A stretch of DNA of 64,000 nucleotides from Branchiostoma floridae (GCF_000003815.2 NC_049990.1:1598098-1662097); one strand, 5' to 3'; counted from the first letter of the stretch, positions 51,690 to 63,970 are shown. A program made the numbers and translations. The notes: a model not told the origin generated them from the sequence alone.

Positions 51690-52240
51690 CAACATTAAGA
51701 AAGCTGGCCTCAAATATTTGTTTGAACCTTTTATTTATTCATGAGACGCTCAAATCGTTCTGTAGGTCGCTTTACATAGAGGTCGTTCAAGGTTATCACA
51801 ACGTAAACTTCAAAGGTGGTTGCCAAATTTAGAGACGCCTACAAAAGTCAACAACCGCCAGAGTAAGACCATTGAATACTACTAATAATAAACATTTTAA
51901 CATGTAAATGCTATAATTATACAATTATTATGGTCCTCACTTTTAACATATTTGCTTTATTTGCAAAACCATGCCCGAATGCATGAACATTCTGAAGTAA
52001 AACGAAAGAATGCATAATACTAACGTCTAATCGCCTGAAGGTGCATCTATTATTGGATTTGACTTCTTAGAAGGCAGTGGTTAATGATCTGTCAAATGCA
52101 TTGGAAAATAAGTGTTTTAAGGGTGCAATTTTGCGTTGAGCTTACGTCACTTTAATAAAGAAGTTTTAGACCTTCAAGAGGATGGATAAGTCAAGTTACA
52201 AAAAAAGCAAGGTTCTGTAAAAATTAAATGTTGATACCAG
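51690..52240 (+). repeat. Gene E upstream region, similar to 60570-60900
   Basis: AAGGTTATCACAACGTAAAC, CAAATTTAGAGACGCC, AAACATTTTAACATGTAAAT and GCTTACGTCACTTTAATAAA align in order with AAGGTTATCAATATGCAAAC, CAATTTTAGAGAAGCT, AAACATTTTAACATGAAAAT and GCTTACGTCGTTTCAACAAA at 60630-60850. The second copy has no gene after it. Confidence 0.6.
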
Positions 52241-52259
52241 TAAATATGCACAAGGCATG

Positions 52260-52370
52260 TTTTTGAAAATATTTTTTTGTTCGTTTTGTGTTTTTATTGT
52301 CTTTTATATCGTACTTTTCGTTCCCCTAAACAGCCCGGCCGGGCCCCTTTGTAGAAATGTGACGTTAGGT
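52260..52370. mobile_element. Solo end of the CCCGGCCGGG MITE family
   Basis: ATATCGTACTTTTCGTTCCC, then CAGCCCGGCCGGGCCCC and GAAATGTGACGTTAGG match the right arm of 3888-4090. Confidence 0.5.
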
Positions 52371-53477
52371 GTAGATATCTATGTAGATCGTTGCTGGGAA
52401 AGAAACAACTGCTGCATGTTTGTCAGTCAAAAGCGCCGTGCCAAGGTTATCTTGGGTTCGTGCACAGAGCGGAGGTATCGGGACGGCCGACCGGTCATGG
52501 ACAGATCTTAATGACATAAGGCTACACCGACTCAATTTTAGGGATGCCATCCCCGCGCGCAGTGGTAGTGACATGTCACCCAATAGCATTCCTTGTCGAT
52601 CAGGATTTTATGCTTGTCAGAGGATTTGCTCTCCAGTGTGGGGGGCACATGGTCAGAGCATGAGGCTACAGCACCCTTTCTCCCCCTTCAAACATTAATG
52701 GCAATATATACATGATTGAATAAGAAAAAAACGAGCCTAGGAACCAATAGACTAGATGTTTAGTCTTGTGGTTTTATCAGTTGTTGTTTTTTTGCTGGAT
52801 TTTTCCGCATCCAGCAAAAGTTTGGGGTTTCCAGAGGATGTCATACATAAAGTTAAGTCAGTGTGGCCCAACTAAAAATTTTAAAAAAGTCATACGATTC
52901 TACGCTCTGGAGAGGATCGGAGCAATAATCGACGGTAGGCTGATCCACATAAGCACCAATTTGTCAAAATAAAACAGCGACCTTCAAAATATGTCTTCCA
53001 GTTGTAACATTTATTTTTTATAAGTGCTTGGATACTTTATTAGTCCATTACCTGCCCTAAATGTTTTGAGCATCAACCAGACTCTTTACCTTGACGTCAG
53101 CGCAACACGCCCGTTACGTGACCTGCCTCACGTTACTCTCCAAGCAGAGGTCCGGCTGTTTGTTTTTACATTTTTATGCGTTTTATCGGTCTAGGCAGCG
53201 AGATATCAACAAAACGGTGCAAAATATAAAGCAACTTAAAATCGTCAAAAAAAACAGCCGAAGCCTAACATCTGCTTGGAGAGTACCCCGTGCCAGTGTG
53301 AAGAGTTTGCACTATTTGTCCCTAGGGGTCAAGGATGTGATGTTGACTTCCTACCAAAGTCAAACCAATCCGCGCGCTGCACCCTCGCACAAGAGAACGT
53401 TATCAATACATACAGAAGTAGCACACGACCAAACCCGACTCGTACCGCAGTCTAACTCAGCTCAACAGTCGGCAAAG
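52371..53477. other. Gene E upstream region
   Basis: No gene. The last 95 bp before the ATG (AGTAGCACACGACCAAACCC, CGTACCGCAGTCTAACTC, CAGTCGGCAAAG) match the 5' UTR of gene B, so they were duplicated with the signal exon. No convincing TATA box close to the ATG. Confidence 0.5.
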
Positions 53478-56400
53478 ATGTGGAAGTTTCTACTCTTCAT
53501 CGCAGCTGTGATCGTCTGGCCGGGGTCGGCAGAAGGTACACTTAAACTTCGTGGCAATTTAGCGTCCTTAAGGCTTAGGTCACATTTCCGAACCGGAGCC
53601 CGGCCGGGATGTTTAAAAAACGACAAATTTGAAGGTATACGTTGAAAAATACCTAAATTATGCCCATGAATCTTATGGTGATATTTTATATTACTATTTT
53701 ACCGACAACCCCCGCCACCCCCCATCCCCACCGTTACCTCGCCAGCTGCCAAGCCAGAATAAAGTTACCGCGGACGACCCATTATTTTCTTACTATCCTT
53801 AAGGCGCAAGAAAAGGCAAGAGCAGGCCACAATGTTTTATCCATGCATCAGCGTCGCTACGAAAATCTAGCATACTTGATACATACCCAACAGGACGCCT
53901 TCGAAATTTAACAGTTTCGGATAGGCACATCAGGGTGGTCTGATCGTGTAGCCGGTGCTCCCGGGGCCCCCAACATGCCCTCTACTAAGCTCAAGCCAGC
54001 CAGTGTCTTCTTAACGCATGAGGGACGGCAAGAGTCGGCCAAAATATTCCTTACTTTCCCCACCAACAACCCCTTTCCGCCGTCACTCCTTACCCCTTAT
54101 CTCATCAGGCCAGACGCCAAGACGATGGATATTTTTTAGATCTGGCTGGGGTCTGGGAGTCTGTATCTGTAAATATGATTGTACGTCTGTTTTTTAACAG
54201 TCCAGGAAGATTGGCTACCTACATCTTATTGGGCTGAATAGTCTAAAGTGTCTCCTGCTTGCGACAGGTGAAAATGTCGCCCTGGACAAGCCAGCGTTCC
54301 AGACCAGCACCGCTCTGAACCTCGGGGCTGCCAGCAACGCTGTAGACGGGAACACCGATACCGACTACTTCGCTGGTTCCTGTGCCTCTACTTTAGAAGA
54401 CAGTAACCCAGCCTGGTGGGTGGATCTTGGAGAAACACATATCATTGACAGGTGCGTGGACAGCAAAACTTTTTGGCGACGCCTCAGGGGCTAGCCTAAC
54501 AGTATAGAGTGCGTCAGTTTGCAATAATTTCCAAAACCTGGTATTTCTGGATTTCTTTTCGCATGTGCCTAGTAGCATTATCCATGGGGAGGAGTTAACT
54601 CGGGAAAGGGTTGACGGATCGTCATGACATTTGGAATGTAGATAGCTTCGGAGATGCCTTATAAGATGAAGTACCAATCATACAAATAAGGGGCTAATTT
54701 ATATAAATAATGAGGACAGTTTATTACATACATGTGGCACTGCACTCAATTTTTTTGTAACTTATATTAACGGTGCCACGTACACGGTACAGACAGAAGG
54801 TAAACACGGTATTTTCTTTTACCTCCCCGACCGAAGTCAAGTACCCATTTTTACACCTGAAAGTAAGGAAATTCGTGTAAAGTGCATTTTCCAAGGGCAC
54901 AACGTCGGGGCACGGCGGGTATCGAACTCAGGATCTATAGATTCCGGGCCGAACGCTCTACGAGTTACGCCACGTTCCACTCTTTGACTAGTTGAATACA
55001 ATAAAGCTGGCAACGTTTACTTGTTTCTTAGAGTTTATAAAACCCAGGTACCGATGATCTGTCTTCATTTATCTGTAGAGTGGACATCTTCAACCGCCAG
55101 GACTGTTGTGGGGACAAAATCAGCCCCTTCAACATCCACATCGGGGACTCTCCGCGGGTCAGCGAGAACCATAAGTGTGGAGGGGATCACAACATGGACC
55201 CACACCAGCCGGCCACTTCTGTCTCGTGCTACGGTATGAAGGGACGGTACGTGGGCATCCGCCTCCCCGGGTCATTCCGAACTCTGACCCTGTGTGAAGT
55301 CCAGATATCTGGCGGTAGGCATTTTCTTCCTTCGTTTTCTTCATTGATACGTTTTGCGCTTACATGTAGAAATAACAGCAGTAGTGGCGTCGTGTGCGGC
55401 CTAACTGGTAGAACGTTCGGCTAGGAATCTAGAGGTCCCGAGTTCGATACCTGCCATTGTGGCATTGACCAAGTCCTTATCACAACTCCAGACCGGGAGT
55501 GTGACGTCAGCAAATGGTCAAAGGTGCTTGGAAATCGGCATCCACCCCCGTCTTGGTTAAGATAATGATGCTGGGCTCTGATGTAGAAGGCCTCTTTCAC
55601 ACAAAGTAATCATGTTCGGATTGAAAAAAAAAATATCAGAGGACTGATCGAAAGCTTGTTTGTAATTAAGCGCTTCATTTCTGTGTACGGCTATAAAGTT
55701 TAATATACCATGAGATAAGTAACTGTAGTTTCATTTTTCCAGAACCCGATGACTGCGCGTCATCCCCATGTGTCCATGGGACCTGCTTTGATGCTATCGA
55801 CGGGTACAGCTGTTTTTGTGAACCCGGCTGGGGAGGAACCAACTGTGATACAAGTTAGTGGCGCTTGGACTTTTGCATTTCCATTGATATTGTAGTGTAA
55901 ATTCAATACAGTAATGATGGCAACGATGACGATGATGATGATGGTGATGTGATGATGTTGATGATTATTATCATGATGATGATGATAATGGTGGTGATGA
56001 TGTGATGATGTTGATGATTATTACCATGATCATGATGATAATGGTGGTGATGATGATGATGTTGATGATTATTATCATGATCATGATGATGATGATGATG
56101 AGGATGATGATAATGGTGATGATGTGATGACGGTAATGATGGCTATAATGATGATGAGGGTAAAGGTGATAATGATGATGTGGATGAAAACATGCCACTA
56201 TGTAACCCTTTATAATACCTTTATTTATTCCAGATACCGATGACTGCAGGTCCTCCCCATGTGGTGAACACGGAACCTGTAACGATGTTGTTGGGGGCTA
56301 CACCTGTACCTGTGATGCCGGTTGGGAGGGGATCAACTGTGATCAAGGTTAGTATGCCCCACACATATACACAGTACATCAATACCTAGCCACAATCCAA

Positions 56401-58170
56401 AATACTGATACTATTCTATCATCAAAAAATAACACCAAAGCAAAGTGGGTGTGCAAATAGACTATGGACTATCGCACACTACACTATAGCACGTGGTTGT
56501 TGGTCCATATTCCTGCAGTACCTAACAATACCGCTAGTGGGCTCAAATTCGTCTCGGTGTGTACACACAAGCACCACAAAAAGGTAACTTTGTTGGAGGC
56601 GAACCTGCTTCCTTAGGATCATCAGAAAAGTACCCGTTGTGTAAGACTATAATATCTATGCACTTTTCCAGACATCAATGAGTGCGAGTCCTCCCCGTGT
56701 GTCCACGGATACTGTAGTGATGGAGTGAACAGCTACACCTGCATCTGTGAGCAGAACTGGTCAGGGACCAACTGTGATCAAGGTCGGTACTTACCATGAA
56801 AGCTCATCTGTGTTGGTATAATCTGTATACAAAGACAAAAATAAACTGGAAAGGGTACAGTGCCAAGCTGCCAGATTCTGTACAAACAACTACAACGGGG
56901 ATGCTAGTGTTACCAAAATGAAAACAGATCTGCAGTGGACATCACTTGGAGACAGAAGGAAAATATCCAGACTTTACATAATGTACAAAACGACCAATAA
57001 TCTGGTGAACGTACCGACTGATAAGTATCTAACACCAGCTCAAAAAAGAAAAAGAAACAACTATGACTTCAACTACCAGAGTTACCAGCCTAGGATTGAT
57101 GTGTTAAAAAAATGTATTTTTCCAGAACTGTCGTAGAGTGGAATTTGTTATCACCAAGTACAGTAGAGGCATCTTCTCTTGATAGTTCAAAGAACGCTGA
57201 NNNNNNNNNNNNNNNNNNNNNNNNNNNNNNNNNNNNNNNNNNNNNNNNNNNNNNNNNNNNNNNNNNNNNNNNNNNNNNNNNNNNNNNNNNNNNNNNNNNN
57301 TACGGACTACAAGTTCCATCTAAACGTCGACCTTCGTCAGAAGTGGTGATCAATTACTCTGAGCACGTGACCTAAGAACACGTGACTCTATTAAAGAATC
57401 GTAGATGCCTGGCAAGCGGTATCGGCCATCTACATGTACATAGAGCACACTAGCCGACAATTTAACTGAGACGGAAGCCGATAACACAACAGAATGTGAC
57501 AATTCGTTCTAACCTTTTTTCTGTCTTCTATTTGTTTTATTCAGATTTTGACTGGTGTGACCCGAACCCGTGTCCTAATGACCTCCTCTGTGTGAACCTG
57601 GGGAATCACTTCCATTGTGCTCGTGAGTACAGTTTTCGCACAAGGCCATGTTGTTAATAGAGTTTTCATCAAACTGTGACGACTTTTTAAAAGTAAACAC
57701 ACACATAAACAAACACACGTACCATCAAATTTTCTATGGCTATCAGTCAATCTTGTTCACGGAGTGACCTCGTCCTCGCGAGAATTGCGAAAAACTAGCG
57801 TGGATCGCAAGTCTCGACCTAGTTCTCGCAACTCTCGCGAGAACTAGAATATCGGAAAACGTACTAGTATACTAATGTCAAAGAATGTCAACGTCAAGAG
57901 CAAGAGAGCAATGAAGCAAATTATTAAAATGTGTTCCACAGTGAAAGACTCACATAGATGTTTGAAAATTGTTCTGCGTAAAGAGATATATAAACAGATG
58001 TTTCCAACATATTTTGAATTAGCATGAAAAACTGTTAACAACGTCTCTACATGCATCTAGCCCGTTCTAACGGCCGGAGAGTCCAGCACAAGTGCAGCAG
58101 CGCCTCCTGTCCGGATGGCATGTACTGCACCTCTGAGGACGTGGGAGGCTACTCGTGCAAGCTTCAGTGA
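53478..58170 (+). CDS. Gene E: secreted F-type lectin (fucolectin) with three EGF repeats
   Basis: Exons: signal peptide 53478-53535 ([19 protein letters not shown]); F-type lectin domain 54268-54451 and 55079-55314; EGF 55743-55853, 56234-56347, 56672-56782; Cys-rich 57545-57622; last exon 58061-58170. All open; junctions are phase 1 except the phase-2 intron inside the lectin domain. Lectin landmarks: [73 protein letters not shown]. Family members bind fucose through His plus Arg-x-Asp-x4-Arg/Lys and a vicinal Cys-Cys. Here RQDCCGDK keeps Arg, Asp, Cys-Cys and Lys, but the usual upstream His is not at the expected spacing. Predicted product about 335 residues, secreted. This is the only member whose recognition domain is a fucolectin. 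Confidence 0.9.
53568..53632. mobile_element. Solo end of the CCCGGCCGGG MITE family
   Basis: AAGGCTTAGGTCACATTTCC, then CGGAGCCCGGCCGGG matches the left arm of 3888-4090. In the first intron of gene E. Confidence 0.5.
54268..55314 (+). CDS. F-type lectin domain exons of gene E
   Basis: 54268-54451 (phase 1 to 2) and 55079-55314 (phase 2 to 1), about 140 residues, a full-length single domain. The split codon at the intron encodes Arg of IIDRVDI. Cysteines: SCAST, DCCG, HKCGG, SCYG and TLCEV. Confidence 0.9.
54830..54985 (-). mobile_element. tRNA-derived SINE (CACTTTACACG family)
   Basis: On the minus strand: AACGTGGCGTAACTCGTAGA, box B GAGTTCGATACC, then TTGTGCCCTTGGAAAATGCA and CTTTACACGAATTT. 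Inserted in the intron that splits the lectin domain. Confidence 0.75.
55385..55530 (+). mobile_element. tRNA-derived SINE fragment
   Basis: TGCGGCCTAACTGGTAGAAC (box A-like), then GGTCCCGAGTTCGATACC (box B-like). The tRNA-like head lacks a proper acceptor stem, so it is not a tRNA gene. Confidence 0.6.
55918..56190. repeat. (GATGAT)n microsatellite
   Basis: Imperfect GATGAT, GATGGT and ATTATC units in the intron after the first EGF exon of gene E. Confidence 0.95.
56835..57200 (+). mobile_element. LINE 3' coding fragment
   Basis: Encodes [40 protein letters not shown] and [19 protein letters not shown], the typical C-terminal tail of a non-LTR reverse transcriptase. It enters the gap at 57201. 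A fragment near 58830-58880 (CCTGGAAAGGGTGCAGGACC) has the segment that precedes it in intact elements. Confidence 0.7.
57201..57300. other. Assembly gap, 100 N
   Basis: Run of N inside an intron of gene E, within the LINE fragment. Confidence 1.
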
Positions 58171-58237
58171 CGTCACAAAGGAGCCTTCCACGTGACAGCA
58201 AGCAAAAGAACCAATCAGAGATAGAAGACGTTTGATT

Positions 58238-58243
58238 AATAAA
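58238..58243 (+). terminator. Poly(A) signal of gene E
   Basis: AATAAA 68 bp after the TGA, in TTGATTAATAAACCATC. Confidence 0.85.
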
Positions 58244-59461
58244 CCATCAAAATGATATTCACAGTCTTTGTCCATTTTACTCATGCCTTATACGAGGGAA
58301 ACCAACAGGATATAGCGAAGTACCAGGTCCTAACTATTTACCAGTTATTTGGAGTTCGTCATGAGCTACTAATGATCAATCACAGTATCCACAGTTTTAT
58401 CGTAAAGGTCGTCTGTGGACTGAAGAAGGTATCGAAAGCTTCTCCATGTAAATTTCTAACACAGACGATCCAGTATGGCGACCAGAAATGGCTTCGACCT
58501 TGAAACCGGCAGATTAACAATAATTAACTGTTAGGTATACTTAAGAGTTGCTGCGTTTTTTTATTTATATATAAATGCATAAACAATGTATCCAGAGCGC
58601 CACACAAGGTCTTTGCCCCATGTACACTAAATGTTAGAGCCATTTGAGGTAGTTTGAGGTGTTTAGGCAGACCATCCTGAGGTAAAGGTATAGTGAGAAG
58701 CGACCTCTTGCTGAAGGCTTTTGAAGTGCATTAGATATATGGCACTAGGATACAACATTCCCTAAGTAGTGTCGGCGGCTTACCACTATTTGGAGGGCCG
58801 AAGGACAAGACAGGTGTACAAATAAAGTCAAGGATAACCTGGAAAGGGTGCAGGACCAACCTAACAGATTCTATGTATTGCATTCATATGAATGGCAAAC
58901 TATACAATATATACATTGTGTGAATGTCATGGTGTCATGTGGCAGGTCGAAACTTTTCTGAAAATGTTGTTATATTTGATTTTGACAATACACATAATTC
59001 TTGTCATTTTTGCATGCCATGATGCATTAACGTTTATGTCCATATTTTAGTCAGAATTTTTTACGACAGTGAGGTAAACTGTCAAAGTAGTATACATTAA
59101 AAAATATCAAAGTACAAAGTCCGGTATCTGATAACGTTACATGTAATCTGCATCACTCCTATGTGCTACACCTGTGTATCTGTCTCTTAATATCTTATTA
59201 ATGTTAAACACATCAAGTAGGTCATAAGTCAGACTATAAGAGTCTATCTATATAAAGCATTAGTATAGTATACACTATACTGCACTCCCTATATCAAACG
59301 ATGGCGTTTTTTTTACCAAAGACCTAATATGAAGTGGCATATTCTGAAAGGTATAGTGAATGGCGACCTCTTGCTGAAGGCGTTCGAAGTGCACCAGATA
59401 TTCAACAAGTTTACTAGCCCATTTGGGTACTGGGTACCATTGACCATTTAATAACGCTCAC
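58244..59461. other. Gene E 3' flank with dispersed repeat copies
   Basis: Copies of the GACTCAATATGGAATG family at 58675-58745 (partial: AGCGACCTCTTGCTGAAGGC) and 59313-59445 (CTAATATGAAGTGGCATATT, GCGACCTCTTGCTGAAGGCG). The unusual TTGCTGAAGG variant is shared by both. No gene. Confidence 0.6.
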
Positions 59462-59839
59462 NNNNNNNNNNNNNNNNNNNNNNNNNNNNNNNNNNNNNNN
59501 NNNNNNNNNNNNNNNNNNNNNNNNNNNNNNNNNNNNNNNNNNNNNNNNNNNNNNNNNNNNNNNNNNNNNNNNNNNNNNNNNNNNNNNNNNNNNNNNNNNN
59601 NNNNNNNNNNNNNNNNNNNNNNNNNNNNNNNNNNNNNNNNNNNNNNNNNNNNNNNNNNNNNNNNNNNNNNNNNNNNNNNNNNNNNNNNNNNNNNNNNNNN
59701 NNNNNNNNNNNNNNNNNNNNNNNNNNNNNNNNNNNNNNNNNNNNNNNNNNNNNNNNNNNNNNNNNNNNNNNNNNNNNNNNNNNNNNNNNNNNNNNNNNNN
59801 NNNNNNNNNNNNNNNNNNNNNNNNNNNNNNNNNNNNNNN
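59462..59839. other. Assembly gap, 378 N
   Basis: Run of N. Confidence 1.
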
Positions 59840-59924
59840 CGTCGCGTTGCTTAACTTGGACGACTCCTGGGCATGGAACTAACCTACCACGTTCCTGACC
59901 TAAGCTGAAGTGCGCAAGCAATGT

Positions 59925-60015
59925 CGTTTAAATTGCTTTCCAGGGCACAACATTGGAGGCATCAGGAGATTCGTAATCAAGACCTCTGGGTCAATTACCT
60001 TGCCGTTACGCCATT
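59925..60015 (-). mobile_element. Decayed SINE fragment
   Basis: On the minus strand GGCGTAACGGCAAGGTAATT, then TTGTGCCCTGGAAAGCAATT resembles the tRNA-head and body of the SINEs at 31300-31615 and 54830-54985. Confidence 0.45.
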
Positions 60016-61219
60016 TAAACTCACGCAAAAGGGATCTCCAGAAAAGTCTATGGCTTCACAGTAGGACTTTATTTAGCAGAACTGTTGTGTGAGTGAGAGT
60101 GAGTAGAGAAAAATTTACTGGCGACATTAGGCAACGTTTTACCTCCCAAAGCAAACTTCTGCATTTCTTGTCATTTGACCTTTCCTCACAGATTCTTTAA
60201 AAAAACGAAAGCATTTTCAGGTTATACATTAACAGCACAGGTTGGAATACTGGACCCACTGTTGGTTGTTTTCTACTAATAGACAACGAATAAAACTATG
60301 GGTTAAACGAGAATGACCACTCTTGAGAATCCGAGGAACACGGCAGACAGACTAAAATTCAGAATATCGGTTTTCCTTTCTCGAACGCACATTTAGCTTT
60401 TCGTCGGTACAAATATTCTACCATTTCAACTTAGCAACTCACTTAGCCTATACTGTCGTTTTAGCAACGTTTTACTTAAAAAAAATAAACAGACTACTAT
60501 TTTCCTTGTCAAATGTCCTTTCTTTACAGTCTTTTAAAAATGAAACCATTTGCAGGTAATTCTTTAACGACACATATTGCGTCAACAATTGAAAGGCTGG
60601 CCTCGCTGCTTGTTGGCGTTTATTGCAAGGTTATCAATATGCAAACCTTAAAGGTGTTCGCCAATTTTAGAGAAGCTCACGAAATCAATGAATCCCTCAG
60701 TTAGTGACCATGTATCAATACCTTGGCTAATTTAAACATTTTAACATGAAAATGCTTCATGTGGTGCAAGGTTTTACGAATACTATGACAACGGTCACAA
60801 TACAGCCTCGAGCTGCGAAAGTTATTGACTAGCTTACGTCGTTTCAACAAAGGCCTTTGGACATCAAAAGGTTTATATGTAACGTTGGAGGTCAGAGCTT
60901 CACTGGGGCAAAGGACGCTGTGTGAATGGTGCAGGGTGTTGGCACGCATCAGCCTTGCTTTTTCCAGCCAAACATATCCATGAAACCGTTAACCACGTCA
61001 TGGTATTTACACCTTAGGATGTTACAATTATCTTTGGTATTAAACAAGGGTATAAAGATGGCATTTGTTGACGTCTACTTTCGTAGGCTGTCTAAAAATT
61101 GTTTGTATTTTGATAACCTTGATTACCCTGTAAACCCCTGTCACCTAACGTTGTACGATTGACCTTCGATTGGGCTTTTATAGGCCGTAACAGCACTAAT
61201 AGCTTTTGATAAAACTTGC

Positions 61220-61222
<3 letters not shown>
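60016..61222. other. Intergenic region between genes E and G
   Basis: 60570-60900 is similar to the gene E upstream region (51690-52240) but no signal-peptide exon follows, so it looks like the relic of a lost duplicate. Nothing else recognised. Confidence 0.5.

Positions 61223-61283
<61 letters not shown>
61222..61283. repeat. (TA)n microsatellite
   Basis: About 30 TA units, just beyond the 3' end of gene G. Confidence 0.95.
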
Positions 61284-61285
<2 letters not shown>

Positions 61286-61473
61286 TGTTCTTCCTGCACC
61301 GTAGTATATGAATTTCTTCTGCTTCTTCAGCTTTATCCTCTTCTACTTTATGAGTACGACACTTACTATGGGCTATGAAAAGACAGGTACATACTTGTAT
61401 GTTTTGACTCTCCCTCGTAAACGACAAGAGCAAAAATGGACACAAACTGTGAATATCATTTTCATGCATGCTC

Positions 61474-61479
61474 TTTATT
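61474..61479 (-). terminator. Poly(A) signal of gene G
   Basis: AATAAA on the minus strand (TTTATT on plus), about 110 bp after the gene G stop codon, as in its paralogues. Confidence 0.8.
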
Positions 61480-61591
61480 GATATAACGTCTTCTATCTCT
61501 AGTGAGACTGTAAGTCAGACAAAAACATCTTTAAGGCACGTACGAAGCGGCCGTTGGCTGGCCATGTCACGTGAAAAGCTTTGTTGTGACG

Positions 61592-63673
61592 TCACTCAGG
61601 CTTGCATGAGTAGCTTTCCACGCCCTCGGAGATGCAGTACATACCATGCAGACAGGAGTCGCTGCTGCACTTGTACGGTAGGCCCCGGCCGTGTTGAGAT
61701 GGTTCTAGATGCATACAGTGTCATAAATAGGATATTGTAAGCAGTTTTTCATGCAAAGCATCATGTGTGGGTACTTTATTTTCAGTCGTATGCTACCTGA
61801 AATGAGTTTCCTAGAAAAATAAAAAAAAACTAATTGCATATGGTCATATATTTATGGACATTTGACCATTTATTTTCAATCTCCGAAAGGAGCGTTTCCG
61901 AAAAAAATAACAATTAAAACGATACGTGAAGCTGACTTTTTGCCGGTGAAACGTGCTGACAACAGCTCAGTATAACTGTTAGTATTAATGAAATGTAGGT
62001 CTCAATTTTATGCTGCTCAGTGACAAAGATTGCTTGATCAAAATGATTTTAGCAAATTTCAACCAGATATGGCAGCTAAGATAATAAAATGTAAACTGAA
62101 CTCACGACCGCAGTGGTAGTGATCCCCCGCGTTTTGGCAGACAAGGCCATGGTCACAGGGGTTTGGGTGGCAGTAGTCAACATCTGAATGATACAAATGG
62201 ATAAAGAAAAGGTTGACACAAATTGTCAAAGTGTGTTGCAATGTCCGACGATAGCAAGAAATTAGATTTGCTAGAGGTTGCTAAAATGTCCAGCATAGTT
62301 CACTCGTTTATCTGTATAGATTCATCATGTTGCCATGTGGTCCCAAACGTGACTGTATGAACTCCAGTCGTGAACAATAAACAAACAAACAAACAAATAC
62401 GACAGATGTATAAAAACAGGGTAACAGAACACAATTTGGGCTCAAAGAGATCTCTATAGACATATTTGGCATAAAGACATTAAATAAACAGCACAAATTA
62501 AAACCGCCAAACGCATAAAAGCACGTCAAAACACATCCGGCGCCGAACCTCTGCTTAGAAAGTAGTTAATTTAAAGACCAAAAAGTGACTGACATCGACG
62601 CGGATAAAATTACAGTAAGGTGCACTAAAGAAGAGCAACAAATGGATATTTTGAAGTTGGGGATACAATCTACTAAATACCAGAAAACAAAAAAGTTGCT
62701 TTTCATATAACTTTGACGCCCTCTTTAGTTGGGGTCATGCGAGGCCATGCGGAGCTGCAACGACGGAGCAAACTTCACAACCTCATTCATAACGTTACGA
62801 TCTGAACATTATAATGCCAGACATATAGTGAAGTTTAACTCCACTGGCTTTCACGTTAAAGTCTTGGCATGCAGTTGAAGAATTTGGTCGCACAACTTTT
62901 TTGCACCCGCGTCATCGAACCCCTGAGGCCGCAGATAAATACTGTATTCTGCGGCCCCATGCTTAGGAATAGTGATGTAAGTCTACTAAATCTAAACTAG
63001 CGCAGTTTGTTTTAAACATACAGACCCTGATCACAGTTGGGTCCTGTCCAGGAGTTCTCACAGCTACAGGTGTAGGTCGCCGGACCATTAGTACAGACTC
63101 CGTGAACACATGGGGAGGAAGCGCACTCATCGATGTCTGGAAAATATACAGATGTTATAGTCTTACACAGTAGCTGATTTTCAGATCTCAACCAAGAAGG
63201 AGGTTCATCTCCGACGAACGGACAGGGTTGGAGTGTGTTTGTGCATTTGCACTTATGACTAGATGTGATTTTGATGGATTTATTTGAATTATGGTATGTG
63301 GGTAGTTGTTGAAGTAAACATGTCACCCCCCCCCCCCTGCAGTAGTCTCAGGTACTGCGGCATTACAGACCGACACTTCCGTGCTGTAGTGTAGTATGGT
63401 ATGGTCCATAGTCTGTTTGCATACACACACACGTCTCCAATGTAATGAATGGCCCTTCTGTGGGTTACTCTCCTTGTATGTACATGTGTTGATGGAATTA
63501 GTGAATATTTTGGTATGTGGCTAGGTATTGATGTACTGTGTATTTAAGTTGGACGTACAAACCTTGATCACAGTTGTGCCCTGTCCAGCCCGGATCGCAG
63601 GTACAGGTGTAGGTCCCCAAACCATCAGAACAGGTGCCGTGTACGCAAAGAGAGGCCGAACAGTCATTGATGT
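61592..63673 (-). CDS. Gene G: 3' part of another EGF-containing secreted paralogue
   Basis: Minus-strand exons: EGF 63673-63563 ([20 protein letters not shown]), EGF 63136-63026 ([20 protein letters not shown]), Cys-rich 62183-62106 ([17 protein letters not shown]), last exon 61704-61592 ([14 protein letters not shown] to SCKPE then TGA). Phase-1 borders throughout. The 3' arrangement equals that of gene E, to which it is closest, but in inverted orientation. Its recognition domain and signal exon must lie to the right of the window. All visible exons are open. Confidence 0.85.
63326..63339. repeat. Poly(C) run
   Basis: A run of C in the intron of gene G; prone to sequencing error. Confidence 0.7.
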
Positions 63674-63711
63674 CTGGAATAAGTGCAGGTATTGTATTTG
63701 CAGGCCTTTTT

Positions 63712-63970
63712 GGTCATCACCATTATCACCATCATCATCATACTCATGATCACCATTATCACTGCAATCATCATCACTCCCATAACCATAACCATTAACA
63801 TCTTTACCTTCATCGTTATCATCATCACCATAACCATTATCATCATCATCATCACCATTATCACCATCACCATTATCATCACCATTATCACCATCATCAC
63901 CATCACTGTCATCATTATCGTCATCACTATTATCACCATCATCATTATCATCATCATTACCATCATACTC
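63712..63970. repeat. (ATCACC/ATCATC)n microsatellite
   Basis: Imperfect trinucleotide-based tract in an intron of gene G. The Asp/Asn/Gly-rich frame across it on the minus strand is an artefact. Confidence 0.95.

Noticed and set aside
55390-55460. Possible tRNA gene
   Set aside because: Only tRNA-like promoter boxes; the acceptor arm does not pair and related copies are SINEs.
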